The notes below the pieces were generated by a model. The model had not been told where the DNA came from and did no database searches. It was given only the letters and a program-made list of their open reading frames with translations. Made by a program: the position numbers and the translations under genes. From contig JACKIU010000001.1 in the NCBI GenBank assembly GCA_020638295.1, positions 868,001 through 932,000 on the forward strand: a DNA stretch of 64,000 nt. The letters run 5' to 3'. The DNA is from Rhodospirillales bacterium (GTDB taxonomy: Bacteria; Pseudomonadota; Alphaproteobacteria; Micavibrionales; Micavibrionaceae). Of this stretch, positions 8,031 to 17,141 are shown piece after piece; the stretch's first letter is position 1; every line of letters starts with the position of its first letter.

Positions 8031-8501
8031 ATGAGCGAAGTTCCCTCCATTAAACCGCTGGATATAGAGTCGCTGGATTTTGCAGCCTATGACATGCATT
8101 TGGCGGATTGCATTATTTTAGGGGCGGATGGCCGCATTGTTCTGCAGCAACGCCCCGGCAAAGGGGAAGGTTCTTTGCCCATTTTAAGTGCGTTTGAGGG
8201 TCATGTTGAGGCTGGTGAAACAGTTATGCAGGGGCTGGTCCGTGAGATTGAAGAGGAGCTGGGGGCCGTGATGTCCCCGGAGGACATTACATTTATCGGT
8301 GCGGTGAGTGAAGATTTTACCAATCATCGCGAGGTTGTGCATCTTCATTTCTGGCATGATAAAGATGATCGGATTACCGGTTGTTATGAATTTGAAGCGC
8401 TGCGTTTTTCTGATATTGAGCATGTTTTTACGCATCCGGGCGTTATGGATTATGTGCGCTGGGGGCTTTATCGCTGCAAGGAAAAGGGGCTTTTGTCTTA
8501 A
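8031..8501 (+). CDS. Nudix hydrolase
   Basis: A 156-residue Nudix protein with an intact Nudix box, G-x5-E-x7-REVXEEXG type (GHVEAGETVMQGLVREIEEELGA, roughly residues 57-79), which binds the metal and hydrolyses a nucleoside diphosphate linked to another group. The remainder resembles the isopentenyl-diphosphate isomerase-like or NUDIX DR0079-like group in overall layout, but the substrate cannot be told from sequence. It lies between DUF6489 and mnmE with abutting genes on both sides, so it belongs to that transcription unit. Confidence 0.88.
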   Translation: MSEVPSIKPLDIESLDFAAYDMHLADCIILGADGRIVLQQRPGKGEGSLPILSAFEGHVEAGETVMQGLVREIEEELGAVMSPEDITFIGAVSEDFTNHREVVHLHFWHDKDDRITGCYEFEALRFSDIEHVFTHPGVMDYVRWGLYRCKEKGLLS

Positions 8502-9836
8502 ATGAACGACACGATTTTTGCATTGGCCAGTGGGCCGGGCCGGGTCGGCGTGGCAGTGATCCGGGTGTCGGGGCCGCAGAGCTGGGCGGGTTTACAGGCA
8601 TTGACGGGCCGGGCGGATTTTACCCCGAGGATGGCGGCTTTGGTTGATTTGCGCGTTAAGGATTCACGTGAAACGTTGGATCGGGCCCTTGTTCTGCCAT
8701 TTAAAGCTCCGGCAAGCTATACGGGCGAAGATACGGTTGAATATCATCTGCATGGCGGGCGGGCCGTCGTTGATGCGGTCTTGGGCGCTTTGGCGGGCCT
8801 TGAGGGCCACCGGATGGCCGAGCCGGGGGAATTTACCCGCCGGGCGTTTGAAAACGGCAAGATGGATTTGACCGAAGCCGAAGCGGTGGCCGATTTGATC
8901 GATGCGGAAACGCAGGCCCAGCGTTTACAGGCGTTATCGCAGATGGGCGGCGCTTTGATGGGCCTTTATGAGGGGTGGAGTGAGACGCTCAAGCGGGCCT
9001 TGGCGCATTTGGAGGCGGATATTGAATTTCCCGACGAGGATTTGCCGGAAGGGATTGCGCCGGAGATTACGGCAGATTTGAACGAAATTTCACAGGAGAT
9101 GGAGGATCATCTGAACGATAACCGGCGTGGGGAACGGTTGCGTGAGGGAATCACGATCGTGGTGATCGGCGCGCCGAATGTGGGGAAGTCTTCATTGGTG
9201 AATGCGCTGGCGCAGCGCGATGTGGCAATTACTTCCGAGATGGCCGGGACAACCCGCGATGTGATCGAGGCGCATCTGGATCTGGGCGGATATCCGGTGA
9301 TTTTGGCGGATACGGCGGGTCTGCGGCCCGATCAAATTGGCGCCGAGGGGCAGGAGGGGATTGAGTCTGAAGGGATTCGCCGGGCCTTAACGCGGGCTGA
9401 GCAAGCGGATATTACGTTGCTGGTGTTTGATGCCAGCGCGCCGGAGGTCGATGCGCATACACTCGCGCTGATTGACGAGCGGGCGATTCTGCTGGCGAAC
9501 AAGATGGATAAGGGTGGGGCAAAGGCTCAGATTGATGCGGCGTTGCCGATTTCGGTGGCGAGCGGGGAAGGCTTGTCGGAATTGCTGCGGGTTTTGGAAG
9601 AGCGCATTCGAGGTATGATCGGGGTGCGCGAGGCCCCTGCCCTGACCCGCCAGCGTCATCGCAGCCATATTGAAGAGGCTCTGGAAGCTTTGCAACGGAG
9701 CCTGAATGCCGATCTGCCCGAGCTGGTGGCGGAAGATGTCCGGCTGGCTGTGCGGTCGCTGGGGCGGATTACCGGCCGGGTGGATGTCGAAGATTTGCTG
9801 GATGTGATTTTCCGCGATTTTTGTATCGGGAAGTGA
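8502..9836 (+). CDS. mnmE: tRNA modification GTPase MnmE
   Basis: MnmE, with MnmG, installs the carboxymethylaminomethyl (or aminomethyl) group on the wobble uridine at position 34 of certain tRNAs. The 444-residue protein has the N-terminal tetrahydrofolate-binding domain, a G domain with the P-loop GAPNVGKSS from residue 223, DTAGL and the NKMD motif, and the C-terminal CIGK with its essential cysteine. The gene starts immediately after the Nudix stop. A parS-like site at 8661-8674 is read in frame as DSRET. Confidence 0.97.
   Translation: MNDTIFALASGPGRVGVAVIRVSGPQSWAGLQALTGRADFTPRMAALVDLRVKDSRETLDRALVLPFKAPASYTGEDTVEYHLHGGRAVVDAVLGALAGLEGHRMAEPGEFTRRAFENGKMDLTEAEAVADLIDAETQAQRLQALSQMGGALMGLYEGWSETLKRALAHLEADIEFPDEDLPEGIAPEITADLNEISQEMEDHLNDNRRGERLREGITIVVIGAPNVGKSSLVNALAQRDVAITSEMAGTTRDVIEAHLDLGGYPVILADTAGLRPDQIGAEGQEGIESEGIRRALTRAEQADITLLVFDASAPEVDAHTLALIDERAILLANKMDKGGAKAQIDAALPISVASGEGLSELLRVLEERIRGMIGVREAPALTRQRHRSHIEEALEALQRSLNADLPELVAEDVRLAVRSLGRITGRVDVEDLLDVIFRDFCIGK
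8661..8674. other. parS-like ParB binding site 2 (in mnmE)
   Basis: GATTCACGTGAAAC, 13 of 14 matches to the parS palindrome. It is inside mnmE and read as D-S-R-E-T, in the same register as in hemH and mnmG. Confidence 0.75.
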
Positions 9837-9838
9837 GT

Positions 9839-10237
9839 TTAGGCCGCGTGGGCGTGGAGTGTATCATTTTGCGTCGGTGGGTCGGGCGTGTCCGGAATTA
9901 CAAGGGCCATGATGAACGGACAGGTTGCCTTGGCTAGCAGTTTTTTACTCGGTGCGTGAATGTGTTTGCCGGGTTCAAGGCCTTTGTTGGCCATAGCGAA
10001 TTGTCCGCGTAAGGCCATATAGTCTATGGCCGGGCTAGAGTTTGGATGGCCCAAAGCCTTTCGTAGAAAATATTCGGCGATGTAGGAGGTGCGCGGGGCG
10101 CCGCCATGTCTGATGTCTATGTGACTACTCATGGCGAAGCTTTGGTAAATTTCAACGCCTCTGTCACCATATTGCTGATGGAACAAGGCGTTGATTTCTC
10201 CAAGGGTCGGGCGATTGAGGATGTGATCGACAGACAT
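9839..10237 (-). CDS. Hypothetical protein
   Basis: A 132-residue protein that I do not recognise. It starts MSVDHILNRPTLGEINALFHQQYGDRG, is rich in histidine and proline toward the C-terminus and has no signal peptide or membrane segment. It lies in reverse orientation between mnmE and mnmG, two genes often adjacent in this lineage, so it is probably a later insertion. It converges on mnmE with 2 bases between the stops. Coding is supported by the uninterrupted frame and by the absence of a competing gene on the other strand. Confidence 0.6.
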   Translation of the reverse strand: MSVDHILNRPTLGEINALFHQQYGDRGVEIYQSFAMSSHIDIRHGGAPRTSYIAEYFLRKALGHPNSSPAIDYMALRGQFAMANKGLEPGKHIHAPSKKLLAKATCPFIMALVIPDTPDPPTQNDTLHAHAA

Positions 10238-10369
10238 TCTTGCGGGCGAAATTCGTTTTGTTTTTCAATGTATCGTAAGCCGTTTCCTTATATGAGTAGG
10301 CGCCAAGTTTTCCGGGGCGTCAACGCATATTTCCAGAAAAAATTAAAACTGTATTTCTGTGAATAAAAA

Positions 10370-12328
10370 ATGTATAAGTCCGGCATGGAAAACGAGTTTG
10401 ACGTGATTGTTGTTGGCGGGGGCCACGCCGGATGTGAGGCGGCGGCGGCCAGCGCGCGCGCTGGCGCGAAGACGGCTTTGCTGACCCATAAGCTGTCCAC
10501 GATTGGCGTGATGTCGTGTAACCCGGCGATTGGGGGGTTGGGTAAAGGTCATCTGGTGCGTGAAATTGATGCGCTGGATGGGCTGATGGGGCGGATTATC
10601 GATCAGGCCGGTATTCAGTTCCGGATGCTGAATGCGTCGAAAGGCCCGGCGGTGCGCGGCCCGCGCGCGCAGGCGGATCGCAAGCTGTATCGTGAGGCGA
10701 TGCAGGCGGAATTGTCGGATTACTCAAATTTAACGCTGGTTGAAGGCGCGGCTGAGGATCTTATTCTTGATGAGACTGGTGAAGTTGCTGGGGTGAAAAC
10801 GCAAGACGGGCGCGAATTTTCCTGTAAGGCCGTGGTGCTAACGACCGGGACGTTCTTGCGCGGGATGATTCACCGAGGGGAAGAGCAAACCCCAGCTGGA
10901 CGGGTCGGTGAAGAACCGGCGATCGGGCTGGCGTTGACGCTGGAACGGCTGGGCTTTCCTTTGGGGCGTTTGAAGACCGGGACCCCTGCCCGGCTGGACG
11001 GGCGCACGATTGACTGGGGCCAATGCGAGGAACAACCCGGCGATGCCCGGCCGCAGCCTTTTTCCACCATGAATAGCGAAATCACCGTGCCGCAAATTTC
11101 CTGTCACATCACCTACACGACGGAAGAGACGCATAAGATTATTGCCGACAATATTCACCGCAGCGCGATGTATTCGGGCAATATTTCCGGCGTGGGGCCG
11201 CGCTATTGTCCGTCGATTGAGGATAAGATTAACCGTTTTGCGGATAAGCCGCGTCATCAGGTGTTTTTGGAGCCGGAGGGGCTGGATGATCATACGGTGT
11301 ATCCGAACGGGATTTCGACCTCGTTGCCCGTCGAGGTCCAGGATGCCTATATTCATTCGATCCCGGGCCTCGAGAATGTGAAAGTTTTGGAGTGGGGCTA
11401 TGCGATTGAATATGATTATTGCGATCCACGGGATTTGAAGGTGACGCTGGAAAGCAAGCGATTGCCGGGCCTTTTCCTGGCTGGGCAGATTAACGGCACG
11501 ACGGGGTATGAAGAGGCCGGGGCGCAAGGGCTGATGGCCGGGGTGAATGCGGCGCTGCAGGCGAAAGTTATACAAGAGAGCGTGGATAAGTCTGTGGATG
11601 ATTCACGTGAAACATTGGGGATAATGTCGCGTGAAAATGCGCCGATTTTTGCGCTGGACCGGGCCGATGCCTATATCGGGGTGTTGATCGATGATCTGAT
11701 TACGCGCGGGGCGCCGGAGCCTTATCGGATGTTTACCAGCCGGGCGGAGTATCGCTTGCGTTTGCGGGCGGATAACGCGGATCAACGTCTGACGGATAAG
11801 GGAATTGAAATTGGTTGCGTGGGTGCCGCCCGTGAAAAGGTCTGGCGCGCTAAGGCTGAAAAACTTGCGGCGGCGCGGGCGTTGGCGGAAAGCTTGCAGG
11901 CTAGCCCGAATGCGCTGGAGGCCTATGGGATTGGGATCAAGAAAGACGGGCTGCGGCGCAATGTTTATGATTTGCTGGCTTATCCGGATATTGACTGGGA
12001 GCAGCTGGAAGGGGTGTGGCCGGAGCTGCATGAAATCGAACCGGATATTCGTGGGCAGGTTGAATGCGATGCGCTTTATGCGAGTTATATGGATCGACAT
12101 GAGGCTGATATTGCAGCCTATCGCAAGGATGAGGGGTTGGCGATCCCGGAAGGCCTTGATTATGCGCAGGTGGGGAGTTTGTCGAATGAGGTGCGGATGA
12201 AGCTGGAGCAGGCGCGCCCCGCGACCTTGGGGGCGGCTTCGCGGATACCCGGTGTAACCCCGGCGGCTTTGGTCGCGCTCTTGCGGCATGTAAAGCGGAA
12301 AGATAAGGGGCAACGTAGTGCGGCGTGA
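10370..12328 (+). CDS. mnmG: tRNA uridine-5-carboxymethylaminomethyl modification enzyme MnmG
   Basis: MnmG (GidA) is the FAD- and NADH-dependent partner of MnmE in modifying wobble uridine 34. The 652-residue protein opens with the dinucleotide-binding motif VIVVGGGHAGCEAA, has the two family signatures (GPRYCPSIEDK and GQINGTTGYEEAGAQG) and a C-terminal helical domain that contacts MnmE. ATG 10370 and ATG 10385 are both possible starts; neither has a clear ribosome binding site. A parS-like site at 11600-11613 is read in frame as DSRET in a stretch that appears to be a variable loop. Confidence 0.96.
   Translation: MYKSGMENEFDVIVVGGGHAGCEAAAASARAGAKTALLTHKLSTIGVMSCNPAIGGLGKGHLVREIDALDGLMGRIIDQAGIQFRMLNASKGPAVRGPRAQADRKLYREAMQAELSDYSNLTLVEGAAEDLILDETGEVAGVKTQDGREFSCKAVVLTTGTFLRGMIHRGEEQTPAGRVGEEPAIGLALTLERLGFPLGRLKTGTPARLDGRTIDWGQCEEQPGDARPQPFSTMNSEITVPQISCHITYTTEETHKIIADNIHRSAMYSGNISGVGPRYCPSIEDKINRFADKPRHQVFLEPEGLDDHTVYPNGISTSLPVEVQDAYIHSIPGLENVKVLEWGYAIEYDYCDPRDLKVTLESKRLPGLFLAGQINGTTGYEEAGAQGLMAGVNAALQAKVIQESVDKSVDDSRETLGIMSRENAPIFALDRADAYIGVLIDDLITRGAPEPYRMFTSRAEYRLRLRADNADQRLTDKGIEIGCVGAAREKVWRAKAEKLAAARALAESLQASPNALEAYGIGIKKDGLRRNVYDLLAYPDIDWEQLEGVWPELHEIEPDIRGQVECDALYASYMDRHEADIAAYRKDEGLAIPEGLDYAQVGSLSNEVRMKLEQARPATLGAASRIPGVTPAALVALLRHVKRKDKGQRSAA
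11600..11613. other. parS-like ParB binding site 3 (in mnmG)
   Basis: GATTCACGTGAAAC, 13 of 14 matches to the parS palindrome, in mnmG, read as D-S-R-E-T. Confidence 0.75.
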
Positions 12329-12363
12329 CGATTAACGCGGAGTTACGGAGGAACGGAGTTTAA

Positions 12364-12567
12364 GTGCCTAATAAATATAGTCTTCGTGAAACCACAAAAA
12401 AAGATTTTCCTTTTTTCAAAGAGCTCCATCATTTGCTGTTTAGGGAGCATATTGAGCAGATTTGGGGATGGGATCAAGACGATCAAAACTTAAGAGCGAG
12501 AGAGGCTTTTGAAAATGATGATGGTGATCGTTTTTTGATGAAAAAACTGTTGGAGGAGGCTCCGTGA
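12364..12567 (+). CDS. Truncated GNAT acetyltransferase-like N-terminus
   Basis: A 67-residue frame starting with GTG. It resembles the first third of GNAT acetyltransferases: an SLRETTKKDFPFFKELHHLLFREHIEQIWGWD segment like the alpha1-alpha2 region seen in many N-acetyltransferases. The acetyl-CoA binding motif (Q/RxxGxG/A) is absent, so it cannot be a working enzyme of that kind. A GGAGG-rich region lies about 15 bases upstream and the TGA overlaps the rsmG GTG start, so it may now serve for coupled translation. It is either a decayed gene fragment or a small protein of unknown use. Confidence 0.5.
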   Translation: MPNKYSLRETTKKDFPFFKELHHLLFREHIEQIWGWDQDDQNLRAREAFENDDGDRFLMKKLLEEAP

Positions 12568-13196
12568 CTCCGAATCTCCGCGTTGAAAATTTATTTGCTG
12601 ATGTTTCACGTGAATCACTTGAGAAGCTGGAAATTTATCATGCTTTGTTGTTGAAGTGGCAGAAGGCGATTAATTTGGTGAGCCCAAAGACGTTGGATGA
12701 GGCTTGGCAGCGGCATTTTGCGGATTCGGCGCAGCTTGACGAGGTTGTTTCACGTGAATCATTAGTTTTGGCTGATTTAGGCTGTGGAGCGGGGTTTCCC
12801 GGTATGATTCTGGCAATATTGCGCCCTGAGTTAAAGGTTCATCTTGTTGAATCCGATGATCGGAAGTGTCAATTCTTACGAACTGTTTCACGTGAAACCG
12901 GTGTGGAGACAATCGTGCATAACTCGCGTATAGAATCTGTAGAGCTTGGGGATATGCCTGATGTGGTGAGTGCGCGGGCGCTCGCGGAGTTAAAAGTTCT
13001 ACTCGATTATTCTCGGGGTTGGGTGGATGAAAACCCGGCACTGGAATGTGTGTTTATGAAGGGCGCGCGGGCGCAGGAAGAGATTGACGCGGCGCGGCGT
13101 TTCTATGATTTTGATTGTGCGGTTTTACCGAGTAAAACAGATCCTGCGGCGCGCATTCTCAAGCTCAAAAATATTCGCGCAAAATCTCGTGTATAA
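12564..13196 (+). CDS. rsmG: 16S rRNA (guanine-527-N7)-methyltransferase RsmG
   Basis: RsmG (GidB) methylates G527 in the 530 loop of 16S rRNA using S-adenosylmethionine. The 210-residue product has the SAM-binding motif LADLGCGAGFPGMILA at about residues 69-84 and the acidic LVESDDRKCQFLR segment that follows. The start is GTG, overlapping the preceding stop. The short gene carries three parS sites, the densest part of the cluster, each read as V-S-R-E. Its position before parA-parB is the usual alphaproteobacterial order. Confidence 0.95.
   Translation: MTPNLRVENLFADVSRESLEKLEIYHALLLKWQKAINLVSPKTLDEAWQRHFADSAQLDEVVSRESLVLADLGCGAGFPGMILAILRPELKVHLVESDDRKCQFLRTVSRETGVETIVHNSRIESVELGDMPDVVSARALAELKVLLDYSRGWVDENPALECVFMKGARAQEEIDAARRFYDFDCAVLPSKTDPAARILKLKNIRAKSRV
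12603..12616. other. parS-like ParB binding site 4 (in rsmG)
   Basis: GTTTCACGTGAATC, 13 of 14 matches to the parS palindrome, read in frame as V-S-R-E-S. Confidence 0.75.
12747..12760. other. parS-like ParB binding site 5 (in rsmG)
   Basis: GTTTCACGTGAATC, 13 of 14 matches to the parS palindrome, read in frame as V-S-R-E-S, 144 bp (48 codons) from site 4. Confidence 0.75.
12885..12898. other. parS ParB binding site 6 (in rsmG), perfect palindrome
   Basis: GTTTCACGTGAAAC is the perfect parS palindrome, read in frame as V-S-R-E-T in rsmG. Confidence 0.88.
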
Positions 13197-13292
13197 GCCT
13201 TATTCGTCTTTGCCAAAACCTTGCGGGAGCGCGGGAATCGAGTCATTCTTGAATCGTTCCGTTTTTCAGCGATTCTGTGAGAGGCTTTTATC

Positions 13293-14159
13293 ATGAGCAA
13301 TGTTTCCGTCCCCGTTTCTTCTCGTAGCGTCACCCCGTCTTTTAAGGCCTATGATCATCCGCGTTTATTGGCGGTGGCGAATCAAAAGGGCGGTGTCGGC
13401 AAGACAACAACGGCGATTAATCTGGCGACGGCGTTGTCGGCTGTGGGCAAGCGGGTGCTGATTGTCGATCTGGATCCCCAGGGCAATGCGTCGACGGGGC
13501 TGGGGGTGCGGCGATCGATGATTCGGGTGAGCTCTTACGATGTGTTATTTGGTGACACTTCAGTCGAAGATGCGGCGGTGAAAACCAAGGTACCGCGCTT
13601 GTCGATCGTCCCTTCTTCCGTTCATTTGTCCGGCGCGGAAATTGAACTGGTGACGGCGCATAATCGTGAATATCGCTTGCGCGATGCTTTGCGCAGGCCA
13701 TTGATGGGCAAAGACGGGCCGTATGATTATGTGATTTTGGATTGTCCGCCGTCGTTGAATTTGTTGACGCTCAATGCGTTGGTGGCGGTCGATTCGGTGA
13801 TTGTGCCGTTGCAGTGTGAATTTTATGCTCTGGAAGGGCTTAGTCATTTGACCAAAACGGTGGAGCGGGTACGCAAGCAGTTTAACCCACGGCTCGATAT
13901 TCATGGGGTGGTGTTGACGATGTATGATCAGCGCAACAATCTGACGGCGATGGTGGAGCGCGATGTGCGCCAGTTTTTCGGCGATAAGGTCTATAAGACG
14001 GTAATCCCTCGGAATGTAAGGCTTTCCGAAGCCCCGTCTTACGGTTTGCCGGCGATTGTCTATGATATGAAATGCGCCGGGGCGCAGGCCTATATTCATT
14101 TAGCCAGTGAAGTGATCAAGCGCGAACGCCAGATTAAAAAGGCGTTGATTGCGGCCTAA
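13293..14159 (+). CDS. parA: Chromosome partitioning ATPase ParA
   Basis: ParA is a Walker-type ATPase that moves ParB-parS complexes and so segregates the new origin region. The 288-residue protein has the deviant Walker A motif KGGVGKTTTAINLA near residue 32 and the Walker B stretch YDYVILDCPPSLNLLTLNAL. The ATG at 13293 is preceded by GAGAGG. An N-terminal extension of about 25 residues comes before the P-loop, common in alphaproteobacterial ParA. It forms an operon with parB, and a perfect parS site lies in the gap between the two. Confidence 0.97.
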   Translation: MSNVSVPVSSRSVTPSFKAYDHPRLLAVANQKGGVGKTTTAINLATALSAVGKRVLIVDLDPQGNASTGLGVRRSMIRVSSYDVLFGDTSVEDAAVKTKVPRLSIVPSSVHLSGAEIELVTAHNREYRLRDALRRPLMGKDGPYDYVILDCPPSLNLLTLNALVAVDSVIVPLQCEFYALEGLSHLTKTVERVRKQFNPRLDIHGVVLTMYDQRNNLTAMVERDVRQFFGDKVYKTVIPRNVRLSEAPSYGLPAIVYDMKCAGAQAYIHLASEVIKRERQIKKALIAA

Positions 14160-14171
14160 AGTGATTTTACA

Positions 14172-14185
14172 GTTTCACGTGAAAC
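14172..14185. other. parS ParB binding site 7 (between parA and parB), perfect palindrome
   Basis: GTTTCACGTGAAAC, the perfect parS palindrome, lies in the 51-bp gap between parA and the parB ATG. It is the only site in the cluster that is not inside a gene. Confidence 0.9.
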
Positions 14186-14210
14186 TATTTAATTGAGAGA
14201 GGATAGGATT

Positions 14211-15131
14211 ATGGATCCCAAAAATCGTGGTTTGGGGCGGGGTTTGAACGCGCTATTTGAGGATGATGAGGCGGATTTTGTGTCCGGCGGCGGTACGGGG
14301 GCGGCGGCGCGGCGCAAGCGCGACATGGTCGGGATCGATCAGTTAGAGCCCGGCCCCGGACAGCCCCGCACGATTTTTCGCGATAGTGCGCTGGATGAGT
14401 TGAGCGAATCGGTCAAGCAACATGGGGTTTTGCAACCGTTGTTGGTGCGCGAGCATGCGGAGGGCGGTGGCAAATATCAGATTATAGCCGGGGAACGGCG
14501 TTGGCGTGCGGCGCAAAGGGCGCAGTTGCATGAAGTGCCGGTGATCGTTCTGAGCATTACCGATGCCGAGGCCTTTGAAATTGCGTTGATTGAAAATTTG
14601 CAGCGAGAGGATCTGGACCCGATCGACGAGGCGACGGGATATCAGAAGCTGATTGACGAGCACGGCTATACGCAGGAAAAACTGGCGGAAAGCCTTGGTA
14701 AGAGCCGTTCGCACATTGCGAATATGATTCGGTTGTTGCAATTGCCGTTTATGGTTCAGAATTTCCTGAGCGATGGGAAAATCAGCATCGGTCATGCGCG
14801 GGCGTTGATTACGGCTGAAAATGCCGAGGCGCTGGTCAAAGAGGTGATTGCGAAAAACTTAAGCGTGCGTGAAACAGAAAAGCTGTCCGCCGAATCGCAG
14901 GGACGGATGCAAACGACGAAGGCGCGGGCTTCGAAGTCCTCTCCGGCGAAGGATGTTGATACGCTGGCGCTGGAGGAAGATATTTCGGGTAAGCTCGGGA
15001 TGCGGGTGGCCATTGATAGCCGGGACGGGAAAAGCGGACGGTTGAGCGTACAGTTTAAGACTCTCGACCAGCTTGACGTTCTTATCCGGCGGCTGTCGGA
15101 AGAAAGTGGTTCCGGGAGGCTGTCTGCCTAG
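14211..15131 (+). CDS. parB: Chromosome partitioning protein ParB
   Basis: ParB binds parS, spreads along DNA as a CTP-dependent clamp and recruits SMC and ParA. The 306-residue protein starts MDPKNRGLGRGLNALFED, a conserved ParA-interacting opening, then has the CTPase motif GERRWRA near residue 94 and the helix-turn-helix EKLAESLGKSRSHIANMIRLL. I chose ATG 14211, which has AGAGGATAGG just upstream; a TTG six codons earlier (14193) is less likely. The TAG stop overlaps the stop of the converging permease pseudogene. Confidence 0.97.
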   Translation: MDPKNRGLGRGLNALFEDDEADFVSGGGTGAAARRKRDMVGIDQLEPGPGQPRTIFRDSALDELSESVKQHGVLQPLLVREHAEGGGKYQIIAGERRWRAAQRAQLHEVPVIVLSITDAEAFEIALIENLQREDLDPIDEATGYQKLIDEHGYTQEKLAESLGKSRSHIANMIRLLQLPFMVQNFLSDGKISIGHARALITAENAEALVKEVIAKNLSVRETEKLSAESQGRMQTTKARASKSSPAKDVDTLALEEDISGKLGMRVAIDSRDGKSGRLSVQFKTLDQLDVLIRRLSEESGSGRLSA

Positions 15132-16024
15132 AATGTTTCCCGATGAGGTTGTCCCATTTTCTGTTCCCTCCATGTGATCAGGAGGTTTGAGCATATGATG
15201 ATGGCGCAGCCAATATAGACGTGGATTTCCGGTATTTCTTTCCAGACCGCCCAGCCCAAAAGCGTGGCCCACACAATGTTGAAATAGATAAGCGGGCTGA
15301 GAAAAGAGATTTCTCCGTGTTTATAGGCGTTGTTTTTAAAGAACTGGCTCAGAAAGCCGCTGATGATTATTCCGGCCAATAAAACGTAAGCGCTTGGCAG
15401 GCCCGTCCAGAAGAAGGGCAGGCAAAGTCCTGCGAACAGCGTCCCCATCCAAACAGGTAAAATGTCGTGGTCAGCGGGTCTTCATTTTGTCCCAGACTTC
15501 GCAGGTAGAGTATGACAATTGCGGAGGCCAAAGCGCCCATGAGCGCGACGATATAGGATGGTGTGAAATTTTCCATGCCGGGCTGTGTTATTACAAGCGC
15601 GCCGATCAAGCCCGCGGCGATGCATAATCCTCTGAATTTGCTTGTTTTTTCGTTCAAAAAAGAGCGGTGATAGCACCGTTGCGATGATGGGCGCGCTCAG
15701 CAAAATCGCGGATACCGTTGCCAAAGGGAGTAGCGCGTTTGCCCATATAATAAGCCACAGGCAGAGGTTACCGGTGAGGGCCCTTATAAATTGCGCTTTG
15801 GGACGTTTTGTTTTAAAGCGCTGAAATTGCTTTGTCGATAAAATGGTCAGCGTGACGAGCGCAAAGCCTCCGATATTCCTGTAAAATAAAACCTCCAGCG
15901 GCGTTAATCCGTTTTCTGTCAAAAGCTTGGCGAACATGTTTACGAGGACGATCATAAAGCTTGAGCCTAACAGGAACCCGGCGGCTTTTAGATATTGGCG
16001 GTTATCGTTTAACGGTTGCGCCAT
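15128..16024 (-). pseudogene. EamA/DMT-family permease, broken by two frameshifts
   Basis: Three consecutive leftward frames together make one EamA (drug/metabolite transporter) permease with about ten hydrophobic helices. The first frame starts MAQPLNDNRQYLKAAGFLLG at 16024 and runs to a run of six A at 15656-15661, where a one-base change would join it to NEKTSKFRGLCIAAGLIGAL. The second breaks at about 15442-15455 and would continue as MGTLFAGLCLPFFWTGLP to the stop at 15128. The breaks lie in or near short homopolymers, so assembly error is as likely as real decay. It begins 2 bases after holA and would be co-transcribed with it. Confidence 0.75.
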
Positions 16025-16026
16025 GT

Positions 16027-17043
16027 TTAGCGAGATTTGCTGATGCCGAGCACGGCCTGGGCGCAGAGTGTTTCGACGGGCGCGCCGGTTTGTTTGCATT
16101 GGCTTTCCAAATCCATAAGCTTTTGTAATACTTTGGACAAACCACCCAGTGACCAGCGATTGACTTGCGTTTTAAAGGCGTTTTGCTGTTTGAAGAAAAT
16201 CGGCGGTGTTAAAGATTTCATGGCGCTGTCCGGGTTATCGCCGTTTTCGATGCGCGCTTTTGTGAGATGCAGGCGCAGGAAATGGCTTTGCAGGCTGCGC
16301 AGAATGACAATGAAGGAAACGCCCTCTTCCAAAAGTTGATGGTAGGTTTTGAGCGCTGCGGCCGTATTATTCCCGGCCGTGGCATAAATCAAGTCGTCCA
16401 GCGCGACGGCACCGGCCTGACCGCAGCAGGCCTGGACATCGCTGAGGTTGATGGGTGTTTTTTCAGCGCCTTTATAGGTGACGATTTTCTCCAGTTCGCT
16501 GCGGACTTTGGCGCGATCACCTGAAATATTGGCGGTGAGCCAGTTCAGGGCATCGGAATCGATGCCGATCCGCTCATTTTGAAGTGTTTCACGGATCAGA
16601 CGGGCTAGGTCGCGCTCATCTTCGACGTAACAGGGCAGCGCGGCAGCGTTTTTAGCGCTTTCGCAGAGCTTGCGCAGAGAGCTGCGCGGGCTAAGCTCGC
16701 CGGCTTCGAGAATAACGAGGGCGGTTTCAGACGGGTTTTCAAGATAGTCTTTGATGAAATTGGTGAGTTTATCACTGGCGTTTTCCACGCGGATCAAGCG
16801 GTCGCCGCCCATCATCGAAATCGCGTCAGCCTCGTCAGGCAGGCGGGCGGGGTCGTCGGTGAGAATTTCGGTAGAAAGTGTGGCGACATTAAACGGGTCG
16901 TTCAGATCGGCGACGACGCTTTTGCCGATGGTTCGGCTGCGCTCTTTCATCAATCCATTGTCAGGGCCGTAAATGAGGATGACCCGCGCGGTTTTATTCG
17001 GGGCTTTGACAAAAGGTTCAATGTCTCTGAATCCTAGTTTCAT
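16027..17043 (-). CDS. holA: DNA polymerase III delta subunit
   Basis: HolA opens and loads the sliding clamp as part of the clamp loader. The 338-residue protein has the family's opening region (RVILIYGPDNGLMKERSRTIGKSVV) and the AAA+-like fold without a functional P-loop, plus the C-terminal collar domain (ALKTYHQLLEEGVSFIVILRSLQSHFLRL). Length is normal. In many Alphaproteobacteria holA follows leuS and lptE; here a four-gene riboswitch cluster has come between lptE and holA, all in the same leftward direction. Confidence 0.92.
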   Translation of the reverse strand: MKLGFRDIEPFVKAPNKTARVILIYGPDNGLMKERSRTIGKSVVADLNDPFNVATLSTEILTDDPARLPDEADAISMMGGDRLIRVENASDKLTNFIKDYLENPSETALVILEAGELSPRSSLRKLCESAKNAAALPCYVEDERDLARLIRETLQNERIGIDSDALNWLTANISGDRAKVRSELEKIVTYKGAEKTPINLSDVQACCGQAGAVALDDLIYATAGNNTAAALKTYHQLLEEGVSFIVILRSLQSHFLRLHLTKARIENGDNPDSAMKSLTPPIFFKQQNAFKTQVNRWSLGGLSKVLQKLMDLESQCKQTGAPVETLCAQAVLGISKSR

Positions 17044-17141
17044 AAAGTGAGCCTAGCGGATTTTGCAGACACGTCAAAATAATTTAATTTCTGAAAGCAT
17101 TGCAAAGATGCAAAGATATGCTAAGGGCGATTAATGCCCTT

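Noticed and set aside
15394..15627. Plus-strand frame opposite the EamA permease
   Set aside because: The minus-strand frames together reproduce a membrane transporter; the plus frame has no features.
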